Below are positions 10,055 through 19,272 of a stretch of 64,000 nucleotides of DNA, one piece after another. A program made the position numbers and the translations under genes. The notes under the pieces are model-generated. The model worked only from the letters and a program-made list of their open reading frames with translations, did no database searches and was not told the origin of the DNA. Within the stretch, counting starts at the first letter, position 1, and the number at the start of each line of letters is the position of its first letter. Location: contig RSEH01000113.1 in assembly GCA_006503475.1 (NCBI GenBank), positions 1 to 64,000 of the forward strand. The letters run 5' to 3'. The DNA comes from Stentor roeselii (Eukaryota; Ciliophora; Heterotrichea; Heterotrichida; Stentoridae).

Positions 10055-10673
10055 TTTAATGTAAATTTAAACAGACTTAAATAATTTAATGACTTTCCCT
10101 GAACCCAAAAAATGAGAATAAGGATATTAATGATTCTAGAAAAATTCCAAGAACAATGAGGTTTTTTTCCATCTCTTCAACATGCTGCACCCATTCCACA
10201 CTAAAAAAACAATAAAACTTCAAGATTTATGTGAAAGCCAAATCAAGTAATATATAAATTATCATAAAAAGTGATCTACCAAAAAAAATCTATTCAATTA
10301 GTCACTGAAAGCACAAATCTCCAATGAAACCTGTAAAAGCCAGCTTTAAACTTCTCTAAAAAAATTCAAAAAGTCCGATATTCTCATTTCAACAATCCTA
10401 TTCGATTTCTTCTACATAAACCTTTACTACAAAAGCCTGATACCAGATCTATTATTAAAAATTGATTTTTTAATAAAACCTTGAAAACCTTCATCAAAAT
10501 AAAAAAATATTCTTCAAGTAACACTCAAGAGCAACTCAAACAATTCCTCCCTTAACCTAAAAAAAATCCTAACAAAGAAGTATCTCTCACTCTTAACCAA
10601 CTAATCTACTATCCCTATCCCATCAAGAGCCAAATCCAAAAAAGCACAAAACTACAGCCTCTAAAAATTAATT
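10055..10673. other. Intergenic stretch, A/C-rich on the plus strand
   Basis: No convincing gene. On the minus strand a short Met-initiated frame of 28 codons near 10094-10180 encodes a hydrophobic peptide (MEKNLIVLGIFLESL...) that could be a tiny membrane protein, but it has no visible homology and I do not call it. Confidence 0.5.
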
Positions 10674-11543
10674 CTATTTCTTTGAGCTCTTGAACTTAGA
10701 ATAATTCTTCAACAACTTGTTAGCCGTGTGAAAGCTCGTGATTTGTCCATCTTTCCTCAGTTCAGGTGACATTAAAATTTTATCACTAGTAAGATTCCCA
10801 TTCAAATTGCGATAAATCGGTGAACCTCCAGGAGAAACTTTATTCCTTCCGCTGAACTCCTGATTTAAATGTTCCAATTTGTTCTTCTGGTAACTTAAAG
10901 TGTCCAATAAATGTTTGCTATCTTGAATAACTTTTGTATAATTTTCTTGTTCGCTTTCATCGTCACTCGGCTTTTCAGGACAAACGATTTTAACCCGATT
11001 TTCATCATCAGTGCAAAAGTCTTTAAAAAACCTTAAAAGCATCAAAGTACTGCAAGACCAGTTCTCATTTCCAATGACTTGCTTGAAATGATTAGAACTT
11101 TTCATATGACTTTTAAAAATTTGATACATTCTGGTCTTGTCATGCACTTTGTTAAGGAAAACTTCAGTCAAAGCGATGATTTCGTTTATTTGTTCTGAGT
11201 TCTTATGAACAATGCCGTGCATTGAAAGTTCAATTTCATTTTTTAGCTTTAAATTCGCCTGGTTCAGTGATTTTACGACGTCATCTTCTTCTTCTGCGGT
11301 TTCGAGTTGTTTGATTTTGTTTTTCAGTGAACGGATCAGGTTGTTTTTCTCGTGATTGTCTTGTTGAAGCTGTTGAAGAGATTTTCGAAGTTTTTCTTTT
11401 TCTTCTCGCAAAGATGAAATGACGGACGATGCTGAGTTTATGTCGCTTTGCATTGATTTCAGAAGGTTTCGGTCTACTAAGGCGTGGGTGCTTCGGGAAT
11501 GTTTCTCGTCTATCGGCAGACGGTTTGGCTTGCCCTCGAACAT
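10674..11543 (-). CDS. Coiled-coil protein of unknown function (289 aa)
   Basis: 289 aa, ATG start, TAG stop. Residues about 30-115 are a strong coiled coil (heptads with Leu, Ile and Lys/Glu/Gln, SLREEKEKLRKSLQQLQQ). Residues about 115-185 are a mixed helical region with Trp and Cys; residues about 190-260 are acidic then Ser/Gly-rich with SPGGSP and MSPEL sites that look like proline-directed kinase targets. No family is recognised. It is followed on the same strand, upstream, by the TPR gene that ends 42 nt away. Confidence 0.65.
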   Translation of the reverse strand: MFEGKPNRLPIDEKHSRSTHALVDRNLLKSMQSDINSASSVISSLREEKEKLRKSLQQLQQDNHEKNNLIRSLKNKIKQLETAEEEDDVVKSLNQANLKLKNEIELSMHGIVHKNSEQINEIIALTEVFLNKVHDKTRMYQIFKSHMKSSNHFKQVIGNENWSCSTLMLLRFFKDFCTDDENRVKIVCPEKPSDDESEQENYTKVIQDSKHLLDTLSYQKNKLEHLNQEFSGRNKVSPGGSPIYRNLNGNLTSDKILMSPELRKDGQITSFHTANKLLKNYSKFKSSKK

Positions 11544-11585
11544 TTATTATTTAAATCAAGTTTATTACAGTCAGTTTGAAGGTTT

Positions 11586-12731
11586 TTATTGAGGTTTTTC
11601 GTATGCTGAAAATGGACGAGGCTTATCCAGAAGCTTAAGAGAACCTCGAGAAAGGTGAAGGTGGGGTAAGAGCTTTGAACTTAAGGATGATAGGTGGGAT
11701 GATGATAAATACTTTGGGATTGGCTTATCGTGAGGGTCTTTTAGGATTGATAGAAGGTCTTGGTATGTTATTAGCATTCGGTAAACTGGGTATTTTTCTT
11801 TGGGAAATGCGAGGACCTTGACAGCAGACTTTCCAGGCTTGTTAATAATAAAAACTTTATACTTGACATTTCCCCAAGTTTTATAAACAGTTACCAGCAA
11901 GTCAACAGCATTCCTCATATTAGTCTCACTGATATCAGGTGACTTATTGGCAGTACTTGCGAAGCTTGCAGAGCTTCGAACATCAAGTGCAGAAGTTTCT
12001 GGATTCGAGAAGTTAAACTCAACAAGTTTCTCTAAAAAATTCTGAGTTCTCTGACTATTTTCCCCCCATCGCTGCTGACTGACTTCATAAGCTTTTTCAT
12101 AATAAACCTTTGCTTCCTTAGTGCGATTTAAGTACTCAAGTTCAACTGCATAGTTAAAATAAGCCGTGGTCAGGGCTTCTGGCACCGGCTTATCTTCATC
12201 AACAGTTTCCAGTAGTTTTACAGCTTCCAAGGCATGAACCACTGCTTTTTCATGATTTCTCATTTTACTAAGCACTGCAGTTAAATTAAGAAGAGTCGTC
12301 GAAACTTCATATTCATCAATTTTCCCCTTTTTTTCTAATTTCAAAGCTTTTTCTAAGTAACTGTGAGCAGTGACTAGTTTTTCACAAGTTTTAAAATAAC
12401 AGGCCAGGTTATTCAAAGTCAAACTTCTCATTTTCAGGATTGATTCGAAGAACTGACTTGCAGGAAACGAAACTTTCAAATGTTTGTAAAGAAAAGTGCT
12501 AAGTTTCAGTGCTTTTGATAAGAAATTAAAAGATTTTTTCGTGTTTTGAGTTTTTGGGTCCAGTGCCAAGTTGTTTAAAGACTTTATCAAATATTTGCAG
12601 TTCTCGAAATGTTCACTTGAAGGATCGTTGAACTCAGAAGAAGGGTCTGATGAAAGTGAAGAAAGATGAGAAATGTAAAAATTCGTCATTGACTCGAGTT
12701 GATCTGGCTTTTGTTTGATGCTTTTTTGCAT
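11586..12731 (-). CDS. TPR-repeat protein (381 aa)
   Basis: 381 aa, ATG start, TAA stop. Residues about 95-250 carry repeated helix pairs of the TPR type: an A-x-Y-L-E-K-A-L-K-L unit near 120, N-L-T-A-V-L...EKAVVHALEAVKLL near 150-175, and YFNYAVELEYLNRTKEAKVYYEKAYEV near 190-215. TPR arrays hold multiprotein complexes together; the partner is unknown. The C-terminal 130 residues have no recognisable domain (a compact beta-like region with VKVLAFPKEKYPVYRM). It is 12 nt from the stop of the TBC gene on the same strand. Confidence 0.7.
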   Translation of the reverse strand: MQKSIKQKPDQLESMTNFYISHLSSLSSDPSSEFNDPSSEHFENCKYLIKSLNNLALDPKTQNTKKSFNFLSKALKLSTFLYKHLKVSFPASQFFESILKMRSLTLNNLACYFKTCEKLVTAHSYLEKALKLEKKGKIDEYEVSTTLLNLTAVLSKMRNHEKAVVHALEAVKLLETVDEDKPVPEALTTAYFNYAVELEYLNRTKEAKVYYEKAYEVSQQRWGENSQRTQNFLEKLVEFNFSNPETSALDVRSSASFASTANKSPDISETNMRNAVDLLVTVYKTWGNVKYKVFIINKPGKSAVKVLAFPKEKYPVYRMLITYQDLLSILKDPHDKPIPKYLSSSHLSSLSSKLLPHLHLSRGSLKLLDKPRPFSAYEKPQ

Positions 12732-12743
12732 TTTTATTAAGAA

Positions 12744-14489
12744 TTAAAATAGTTTACATGAACTGCAGGTGTCCAGGCAACTTCGAGGTTTTGATTGGAT
12801 TGTTTTCGGAATTGGAAGAATTTCAATCATTTGAGCTTCTGGAAGTTGAGGTGAATAGTTTTCAGATGATTCAAGAGGATACTTTACTGCCACTTCTACT
12901 GAGGTACTTAACTCGTCTTTTGTGTTCAAAACGAAGAAGGCTTCGTCTGGCTCTAGAAGGGGTACAAACTGAATAAATAAAAAATTTGAGTTAAATATTG
13001 AAAGGACTTGATTTTTTGTTAGAGAATCGCCGAAGGTTTCAGTGATTTCTGATGATATTGACTTGAATGACCTGAAACAATGATCTGAGAATGGGTCGAG
13101 GAAGTTTTCAATTTGGATTAAATAACTCACGAAGTCTTTTAAACTTATTTTTTCTTTTCGGCCTTGAAAAAACGTTGAAATTATTTGGTCTTCTTTCGAA
13201 GGAAGGAAAAGACTGAGGAAAATCGGTAAAGAACTTAGAGATAAACTGTTATTTCCTTGAATGTCAAGAGTATTGAACCAATTTTCACTGTTTTTTAAAG
13301 AAATCTGTAAAAACTCAGAACAAATCTTGAGAAATTTTTCTCTTGAAACTTCTGAAAAACCTTTTAAAGAATTTAAGAGTTTTTCGTATTTTTCTTTATC
13401 AAAAAGTTCGTTTTTTAGACGGGTTCTGGTTTCTTGGATTTTTTCTCTTCGGAAGTTTTCAGATTTGATTGCCAGAGCAGCTGTTGACAAGAGTTCCCTT
13501 CTGCTGAAAGAATTGAAAAAACCATCTTGCATGCATTCTTTGATCATTAGTTCAACTTGATCCACCAAGTTAGACTTCAGAAGATTCCTAATAACAGAAT
13601 TCGCAGCTTTCAACAAAAAATCATCCTCATCAGAAAAATTCAAATCATTAAAATCTTTCGATTTTTTCTTTTTTTCATCTTTTTTCAGAGTTTTCAAGGC
13701 TGTTAAAAGTGTTTTTTCATGTCTTTTGACAATCCAAACACAAGTCTTTACCCAGAACTCGAATCCAGTCATTAACCCGAGATCCCAAATCCTCAAACAT
13801 TCTGCTCTTCCAACAAATCGAGTAAAAATCCCAGTCAACAAGATCCTAACAAGTCTTGAAATTGGAATTTCAAAGGCAGATATGTCTTTTTTTGTCTCTT
13901 TTTCTTTGAAAACAGTTAAAAACTTTAAAAGTTTAGGACAAAGATGTTGAATCATAAGAACTGCTGCTTTGACTTCAGTTTGCAAAACCTGGTATTTTTG
14001 GTGAAATGTAAAAAAATCCTATTTTTCCAATACTCTCGGAAAGACATTTTCTATTATATGAGAAAACATCACAAAAGTGTCACTTTCTGAAGAAAAAACA
14101 GTTAAAAGCATTGCACAGATCTCATTCATTCCAGCTTTATAAGTAATTTCCTGTCTTCCCAGGAAAAAAATACTTAAAACATTAAAAACTTTTGTAATAT
14201 TTTCCTGAGTTTCATATTCACTTAAAACTCTAGGAAAACTTATAAGAGCTTCTTTCATAAGTACCTGGCTTAACTCTCCAGAGTTTCCCAATTGCTGTGA
14301 TTTTCCTTTTTGATAACTTGCAAGTACTCGTTGGCAATACTGAATGCTGACCATTTTCACCCAAACCCTTCATACCCCTTACATTTCCCTTAATTCCCCA
14401 GGATCCTTGCTAAAAAGTTTATAAATCTTCTGAATACTTCCCTTTTCTAAAAAGTCCTTCCAGTTCTCACTTTTCTTCACCAGCTTCAT
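12744..14489 (-). CDS. TBC (Rab-GAP fold) protein with degenerate EF-hand, catalytic residues lost
   Basis: Three exons joined by two 15-nt introns at 14368-14382 and 14019-14033 (the first with an AAG acceptor) give 571 aa. The TBC fold is shown by the LREMVWVKMVS opening, the KVFNVLSIFFLGR segment, YKAGMNEICAMLL and later helices. In active TBC proteins the arginine finger lies in IxxDxxR and the glutamine finger in YxQG; here they read ALISFPR and YKAG, so D and Q are missing and GAP activity is doubtful. Further on, LDIQGNNSLSLSSL followed by a helix resembles a decayed EF-hand, which recalls the TBC-EF-hand order of the TBC1D8/TBC1D9 group. The start at 14489 was chosen because the shorter ORF from 14360 lacks the beginning of the TBC domain. 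The divergent neighbour starts 57 nt away. Confidence 0.75.
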
Positions 14490-14546
14490 ATTTAATAACC
14501 TTCTCTATTTCAACCAGAGCTAGTCCTCTACTTTCCATTAATAACA

Positions 14547-15287
14547 ATGAAAGTCCTCAAACAAGATACTCATAAACGAGCAGAAAGACTTCAACAACTC
14601 GCTTCTGCCAAAGGAGCCTTCAAGTCTCAAAGACCTCGAACCCAAGCAATCGACTTGGAACTTTTAGAGCTTCAAAGACGTGAGACCTCTTTTAATGAAA
14701 GCATCAGAAAAGAGTTACTAAAGCTAAACTTTCCTTTACTTGACAAGCCGCCAATTAAACCAAAGAAAAGACCTGAATCTCATTTTCAGTTTTCACTTTT
14801 GACGTCTTTGAAGGCGAAATCACCGAAAATCTCAAAAACTCCATTGAATGTAAAAAGAACGAAGACACGTCATACGACCTTTGCAGGTTTTTCCAGGAAA
14901 AACACGACAGACCTGCCGACAAGTCAGCCTCTTCCAGCGCTGGTGAAGTCTGTTCCTATTCACCTTGACCCGCGGTTGAGATATGCGAAAGTCAGGAAGT
15001 TGGAAGGTGGAAAGGACAAGCTTTTTCGTTTGAATAGCATCAACTCTATAATTTCAAGTCTTCAACAAGTAGACAAAACCAGTCCCGAACGATTTGACGA
15101 GTCACTTGAAGTGATTCGAGGAAGGACGAAAAGTGTGAGTCAATGCGTGAGCGCATTATGTGAAAGTACCCGTTTTGGAGTCAATACTTCTTTGGAGACC
15201 ATCGTGCAATTGCAAAACGATGCAACCAGGCTGAACCAGTTTATTTTAACTGAAAGTAACAAGATGACATTGGCAGTTTATAATTAA
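14547..15287 (+). CDS. Unknown basic disordered protein (246 aa)
   Basis: 246 aa, ATG start, TAA stop. It begins with a helical Lys/Arg/Glu stretch (KRAERLQQLASAKGAF), then a Pro/Lys/Ser/Thr-rich middle (about residues 70-150) and a helical C-terminal 90 residues (RTKSVSQCVSALCESTRFG). No domain recognised. The gene lies 30 nt before the next gene on the same strand; co-transcription is possible but not shown. Confidence 0.6.
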   Translation: MKVLKQDTHKRAERLQQLASAKGAFKSQRPRTQAIDLELLELQRRETSFNESIRKELLKLNFPLLDKPPIKPKKRPESHFQFSLLTSLKAKSPKISKTPLNVKRTKTRHTTFAGFSRKNTTDLPTSQPLPALVKSVPIHLDPRLRYAKVRKLEGGKDKLFRLNSINSIISSLQQVDKTSPERFDESLEVIRGRTKSVSQCVSALCESTRFGVNTSLETIVQLQNDATRLNQFILTESNKMTLAVYN

Positions 15288-15317
15288 CGAACATGTAGTC
15301 TAAATATTTAAATAACG

Positions 15318-16712
15318 ATGAAAATTGAACTGCAAAAAGTTGAATCTGACTGGCAACAGTCATCACTTGGCTGCTACATCTCGCTGAACAACTCACTGTT
15401 GGACGTGATCACTCCTCTCAACAACCCTCACGTCCTTAACACTGTCGAACTTAACAATTCTGGAGTCCTTCGACTTGTCATCAGAGATATGGGCAGGACT
15501 GACGGGTACTTGGGAAGTGTGTCACTTGCCTTGTCTCTGCTGAATTCAAACAACTCTTCAATCGTTTTGCCCTTGTTTGACTCACCCAATGGAGACACTT
15601 TGAATTCTTTGCCAGTTTCATGTGACTTGCCTAGACTCACTGTCGGCTTCTTCAACGACTACTCAGATGATGAGATATTTTTACCTACTAATGAATCGAA
15701 AACGGAAAGTCAAGTTGAAGTGTTTTTAACGAAGAAGTTCTCGATCAGTGAAGAAAATGATGACTTTTTAACGAAAACATCGAATTTTAACACCCATGAT
15801 GAGAAGAAAGTAGAAGGACTTGATATCTTTCAAGCGGAAATTGATGGGTTGAGGGAGGAACTTGGAAGGGAAAAGGAAAAACATCTTGTTTTTCATGAAA
15901 AGTACTTGGAATTACTGCAGAAGTTTAAAGAAAACTCAGCGAGATCACAGGTCAGAGAAAATAGTTTACTTGAACTGTTGGCTGAAAAGGAAGACAGCAT
16001 CAATAAAAACATCGAAATTAACCTAGACCTGCAGAACCAGTTAAGAAACCTTTCATTTGAAAACAAGTTGATGGCAGGTAAGGTGGAAAAATACGAAAAA
16101 CAAGAAGAATACGTGAAACAACTGGAAAGTGAACTGAAAAAGTACCAAGACCTTCTGAAAACTGCTGAAAAAGCAAAAGATGAACTTACTTCCACCCTGA
16201 TTAAATTCAGTCAGTCTGACTACTCAGAACAAACAACGCCGATAAAGGACTCTCCATGTTTTATCTCAACTCCAAGGATCCTCACAGAGAGAAATTTTAT
16301 TTCTGACAAGTCCCCAGCGCGCCATACAGAAGACTTAATCCGTGCACAGATCTTGAAAAGTCTTCCAAAATCCCTGACTTCTCCAAAAATCCGAAAAATC
16401 AAAGATTTTCTCTATTCTGTGAATGATGTTCCTGTTTACCTCGCATTGTGTGATTCAGGTCTTTTTGTACAGAGCAACTCGAATTTAATCCCCATTGAAA
16501 AGTACCTCGAAACACTTACAAAGTCCAGAAGTAAATTTTTAAATGAAAATGAAGTCAAGTCCAAAGGCTTCCTCAGGTCAACTGAGTCTTCCTTGAACCG
16601 ACTTAAAGTTCAATCGTTTTCCAGTTCACGTAGCTCGAAAGGATTGAGAAGTGAGTTCATGACTCAAAAAATCAATAAAAAATTGAGGTGCAGCACTGCC
16701 ATTGACGATTAG
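15318..16712 (+). CDS. C2-like domain plus coiled-coil protein (464 aa)
   Basis: 464 aa, TAG stop. Residues about 1-115 have the alternating strand pattern of a C2 domain: CYISLNNSLLDVITPL, then LRLVIRDMGRTDGYLGSVSLALSLL and LPLFDSPNG, which resembles the last strands of C2 domains, although the calcium-binding Asp residues are not clearly present. Residues about 175-295 are a long coiled coil. Residues about 300-340 contain Ser/Thr-Pro sites (TTPIKDSPCFISTPR) typical of cyclin-dependent kinase targets. A ciliary or basal-body structural role would fit this architecture but is inference. Confidence 0.6.
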   Translation: MKIELQKVESDWQQSSLGCYISLNNSLLDVITPLNNPHVLNTVELNNSGVLRLVIRDMGRTDGYLGSVSLALSLLNSNNSSIVLPLFDSPNGDTLNSLPVSCDLPRLTVGFFNDYSDDEIFLPTNESKTESQVEVFLTKKFSISEENDDFLTKTSNFNTHDEKKVEGLDIFQAEIDGLREELGREKEKHLVFHEKYLELLQKFKENSARSQVRENSLLELLAEKEDSINKNIEINLDLQNQLRNLSFENKLMAGKVEKYEKQEEYVKQLESELKKYQDLLKTAEKAKDELTSTLIKFSQSDYSEQTTPIKDSPCFISTPRILTERNFISDKSPARHTEDLIRAQILKSLPKSLTSPKIRKIKDFLYSVNDVPVYLALCDSGLFVQSNSNLIPIEKYLETLTKSRSKFLNENEVKSKGFLRSTESSLNRLKVQSFSSSRSSKGLRSEFMTQKINKKLRCSTAIDD

Positions 16713-16867
16713 AAAGACTGTTAAAATTTAGAAAATAGTTAAATTTCTCTTTTTTCTCCTTATTTCTCAAATCTTCATCTGAATTTCCAATTTTAAAACT
16801 TTTCAAAAAAACAAACTAAATTTCACTCCATACTTTAAACTTAAATCCTAACGACATCCTATAAAAT

Positions 16868-18205
16868 ATGCAGTTTACACCTAAAAAGTCGTTTGAAAAC
16901 CAATCGAAGAAGACAAGCAAGATAACCTCTTACAAGTCCTTCGAAACCCCAGCAGCGACTGGAGGAAGATTCATTCCAAACCGAAGCACATCAAACCTTT
17001 CTCAACTTTTCGAAAAAAACGATCAAGAAAACCTATCATCAAAGCAACCATTCGACTCATCAAAGTTTTTTTCCTCAATTCTCGAGACCCAGCTTTTCGG
17101 TGACGCTACAAACCGACAGTCATTTTCTCGTTTATTTTCCTATAAGCTTCCATCCTCAATTCAAACAGACTGTAAAGAAAACCAAGCCTTTAGTCAAATG
17201 GAAATTCGCTGTGAAGGCCTTTCAACGACTCAGCGATCACTTCCAAAAATTCCTTATAAAGTCTTAGACGCGCCTCAGTTACAAGATGATTTTTATTTAA
17301 ACGTTCTTGACTGGAGCAACAACGACGTGCTGAGCGTCGCTTTGAACAACTCGATTTACCTGTGGTCAGCAGTGACTGGCTCTGTTGTGCACATGTGCGA
17401 GTTCACAGATGACGTCGTTTCAAGTCTTAATTGGGCACCTTCTGGAGACCACCTCGCTGTCGGCCTTACTTCAGGAAAAGTCCTTTTGTATGACGTTGCA
17501 AAAGGCAGCACTGTGAGGAACTTGCCCGGACATAATGGAAGAGTTGGAGCTTTGGCTTGGAATAATTGGCTTTTGTCGTCTGGGTCGAGAGATAAGGATA
17601 TTTTGCATCGGGATTTAAGGTGTAAAAGTGACTTTACTGCTAAACTTGTTGGACATAAACAGGAAGTTTGTGGACTTAAGTGGAACTTTGAAGGGGATCA
17701 ACTTGCTTCTGGAGGAAATGATAATAAGTTGGTCGTTTGGAGCTCTCAGGCTGTTAGTCCGGTTTTTAAGTTTAAGGAACATTCGGCTGCTGTTAAGGCT
17801 GTTGCTTGGTCACCACATGAACATGGAGTTTTGGTTTCTGGAGGAGGGACTACTGATAGGACCATTAAGACTTGGAATACTTTAACTGGGAAATTGAGTC
17901 ATTCGGTTGATACACAGTCGCAGGTTTGTGCTTTGGTTTTTAGCAAAAATTATAATGAATTGGTCAGTACACATGGGTACTCTCAAAATCAAATCATGCT
18001 TTGGAAAGCTCCTTGTATGCAAAAAATTGGAGTGTTCAGTGGACATACAAGCAGGGTGTTATACCTAGCGATGAGTCCCGATTCTCAAAACATCGTAACT
18101 GGAGCTGGAGACGAAACTTTAAGGTTTTGGAATTTGTTTCCCCAAAAAGAAAAAGGCAGCGAAAAGCAGTCTAATCTTTTCCCGAGTTTAATGGAGATGA
18201 GGTAA
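16868..18205 (+). CDS. fzr: APC/C activator, Cdh1/Fizzy-related type (WD40)
   Basis: 445 aa, TAA stop. The N-terminal part has a C-box variant, GRFIPNR (usually DRFIPSR), followed by a Ser-rich region. The diagnostic stretch KIPYKVLDAPQLQDDF then YLNVLDWS starts the WD40 propeller (about residues 130-430), with WNNWLLSSGSRDKDI and the VLVSGGGTTDRTIKTWN blade typical of the Cdc20/Fzr family. The wording PYKVLDAP...DDFYLN fits Cdh1/Fzr better than Cdc20. These proteins recruit D-box and KEN-box substrates to the anaphase-promoting complex. The usual C-terminal Ile-Arg tail is not obvious: the protein ends MEMR. Coding-strand composition becomes strongly G/T-rich at about 17540-17950. Confidence 0.92.
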   Translation: MQFTPKKSFENQSKKTSKITSYKSFETPAATGGRFIPNRSTSNLSQLFEKNDQENLSSKQPFDSSKFFSSILETQLFGDATNRQSFSRLFSYKLPSSIQTDCKENQAFSQMEIRCEGLSTTQRSLPKIPYKVLDAPQLQDDFYLNVLDWSNNDVLSVALNNSIYLWSAVTGSVVHMCEFTDDVVSSLNWAPSGDHLAVGLTSGKVLLYDVAKGSTVRNLPGHNGRVGALAWNNWLLSSGSRDKDILHRDLRCKSDFTAKLVGHKQEVCGLKWNFEGDQLASGGNDNKLVVWSSQAVSPVFKFKEHSAAVKAVAWSPHEHGVLVSGGGTTDRTIKTWNTLTGKLSHSVDTQSQVCALVFSKNYNELVSTHGYSQNQIMLWKAPCMQKIGVFSGHTSRVLYLAMSPDSQNIVTGAGDETLRFWNLFPQKEKGSEKQSNLFPSLMEMR

Positions 18206-18421
18206 TTAATTAATAATGAAGGTGATACCAAATCTATTTCATAATTTCTGATCTTAACTTTTCAATTCAAGAACACTTAACTTCCAAAAAAAAAAAAAAT
18301 TCTTAAAATTCTTAAAAAATTTAATAATATCTTCTTCAATCACTTCCTTCCAAAACCCTGTCAATTCCAACTCCACAATATCCATCTCAAAAAAAACCCT
18401 AACTTCAACTACCTAACTAAT

Positions 18422-18820
18422 CTAAATAACGTAATAATACTGCCAACATGCAAAACTATCAAAGCTGTAATGATGGAAACTGACCTGGGTAATATAACTT
18501 CCTTTATCCGAAGGTCCTTGCAGGTTAACAGTGAAATTTCCAACAGCATTCTTGAGGAACTCCTTCTGAACAGTCTGATAAGTATAATGCCAGAATCCAA
18601 TTCCATCCTTAGTTCCAACATAAATCTGTTCAACATAGTCCTTATCGGTGAAAACTCCATTGATCGAGATGGTATATTCCTGAGTTCTTTGAATAGGCCA
18701 AGGATTAATATCAAAAGTCTGAATGACAAAAGAAGGATTTTTCAAGCAAGACTCTCCAACTTGTTGCTGTAGATTAGTAGAAGCGAATACAGCCACAACT
18801 AAAAAAAACACAAATTTCAT
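18422..18820 (-). CDS. Secreted ML (MD-2-related lipid-recognition)-like protein, copy 1
   Basis: 132 aa, TAG stop. Residues 1-16 are a signal peptide (MKFVFFLVVAVFAS). The mature part has a Cys near residue 25, the F-I-x-x-F-D-x-N-P-W-P motif at about 35-42, and alternating strands ending in two aromatic clusters (FWHYTYQ; CWQYYYVI). Small secreted beta-sandwich proteins with this cysteine and NPWP/DPCP-type motif belong to the ML/NPC2 group, which binds lipids in the secretory or lysosomal route. The assignment is by pattern only. It is the tandem duplicate of the next gene, 12 nt away. Confidence 0.65.
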   Translation of the reverse strand: MKFVFFLVVAVFASTNLQQQVGESCLKNPSFVIQTFDINPWPIQRTQEYTISINGVFTDKDYVEQIYVGTKDGIGFWHYTYQTVQKEFLKNAVGNFTVNLQGPSDKGSYITQVSFHHYSFDSFACWQYYYVI

Positions 18821-18832
18821 TATTAATCCCTA

Positions 18833-19237
18833 TTAGATTACGTAGTAATACTGCCAACAGGCCAACTCATCTAAACTCGACCTGTGAACACTGACTTGAC
18901 TTGTATAGCTTCCTTTATCAGAAGGTGCCTGAAGGTTCACAGTGAAATTTCCAACAGCATTCTTGGCGAACTCCTTATTCACACTCTGATAAGTATAATG
19001 CCAGAACCCTTTTCCATCCTTTAATCCAATGTAAAGCTGCTCCACGTAGTCCTTCTCTATAAAGACTCCTCCAATGTTAATCACGTAGTTTTGGATCCTT
19101 ACTAAAGGCCAGGGGTTCACGTCGAAAACCTGAATCACGAAATTCGGGTCTTTCCTGCAAGACTCGCCCACCTGTTGCTGCAAGTTCGGAGAGGCGAGGA
19201 CTAGAGCAAGCATTAAGAAGCTGAGAGCTACTTTCAT
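18833..19237 (-). CDS. Secreted ML-like protein, copy 2
   Basis: 134 aa from ATG 19237 (a longer start at 19249 adds MVNN). I prefer 19237 because the signal peptide MKVALSFLMLALVLAS then begins at residue 1 and because the upstream sequence (AATAATATG-like) matches that of the paralogue. The mature region is about 65 percent identical by eye to copy 1: same QQQVGESC, VNPWPL, KDYVEQLYIG, GFWHYTYQ, AVGNFTVNLQ and ACWQYYYVI blocks. This is therefore a recent tandem duplication. Function: probable extracellular or vacuolar lipid binding, inferred from the ML-like pattern. Confidence 0.65.
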   Translation of the reverse strand: MKVALSFLMLALVLASPNLQQQVGESCRKDPNFVIQVFDVNPWPLVRIQNYVINIGGVFIEKDYVEQLYIGLKDGKGFWHYTYQSVNKEFAKNAVGNFTVNLQAPSDKGSYTSQVSVHRSSLDELACWQYYYVI

Positions 19238-19272
19238 ATTATTCACCATAAATGGCAGAGATCTAGTAATTA

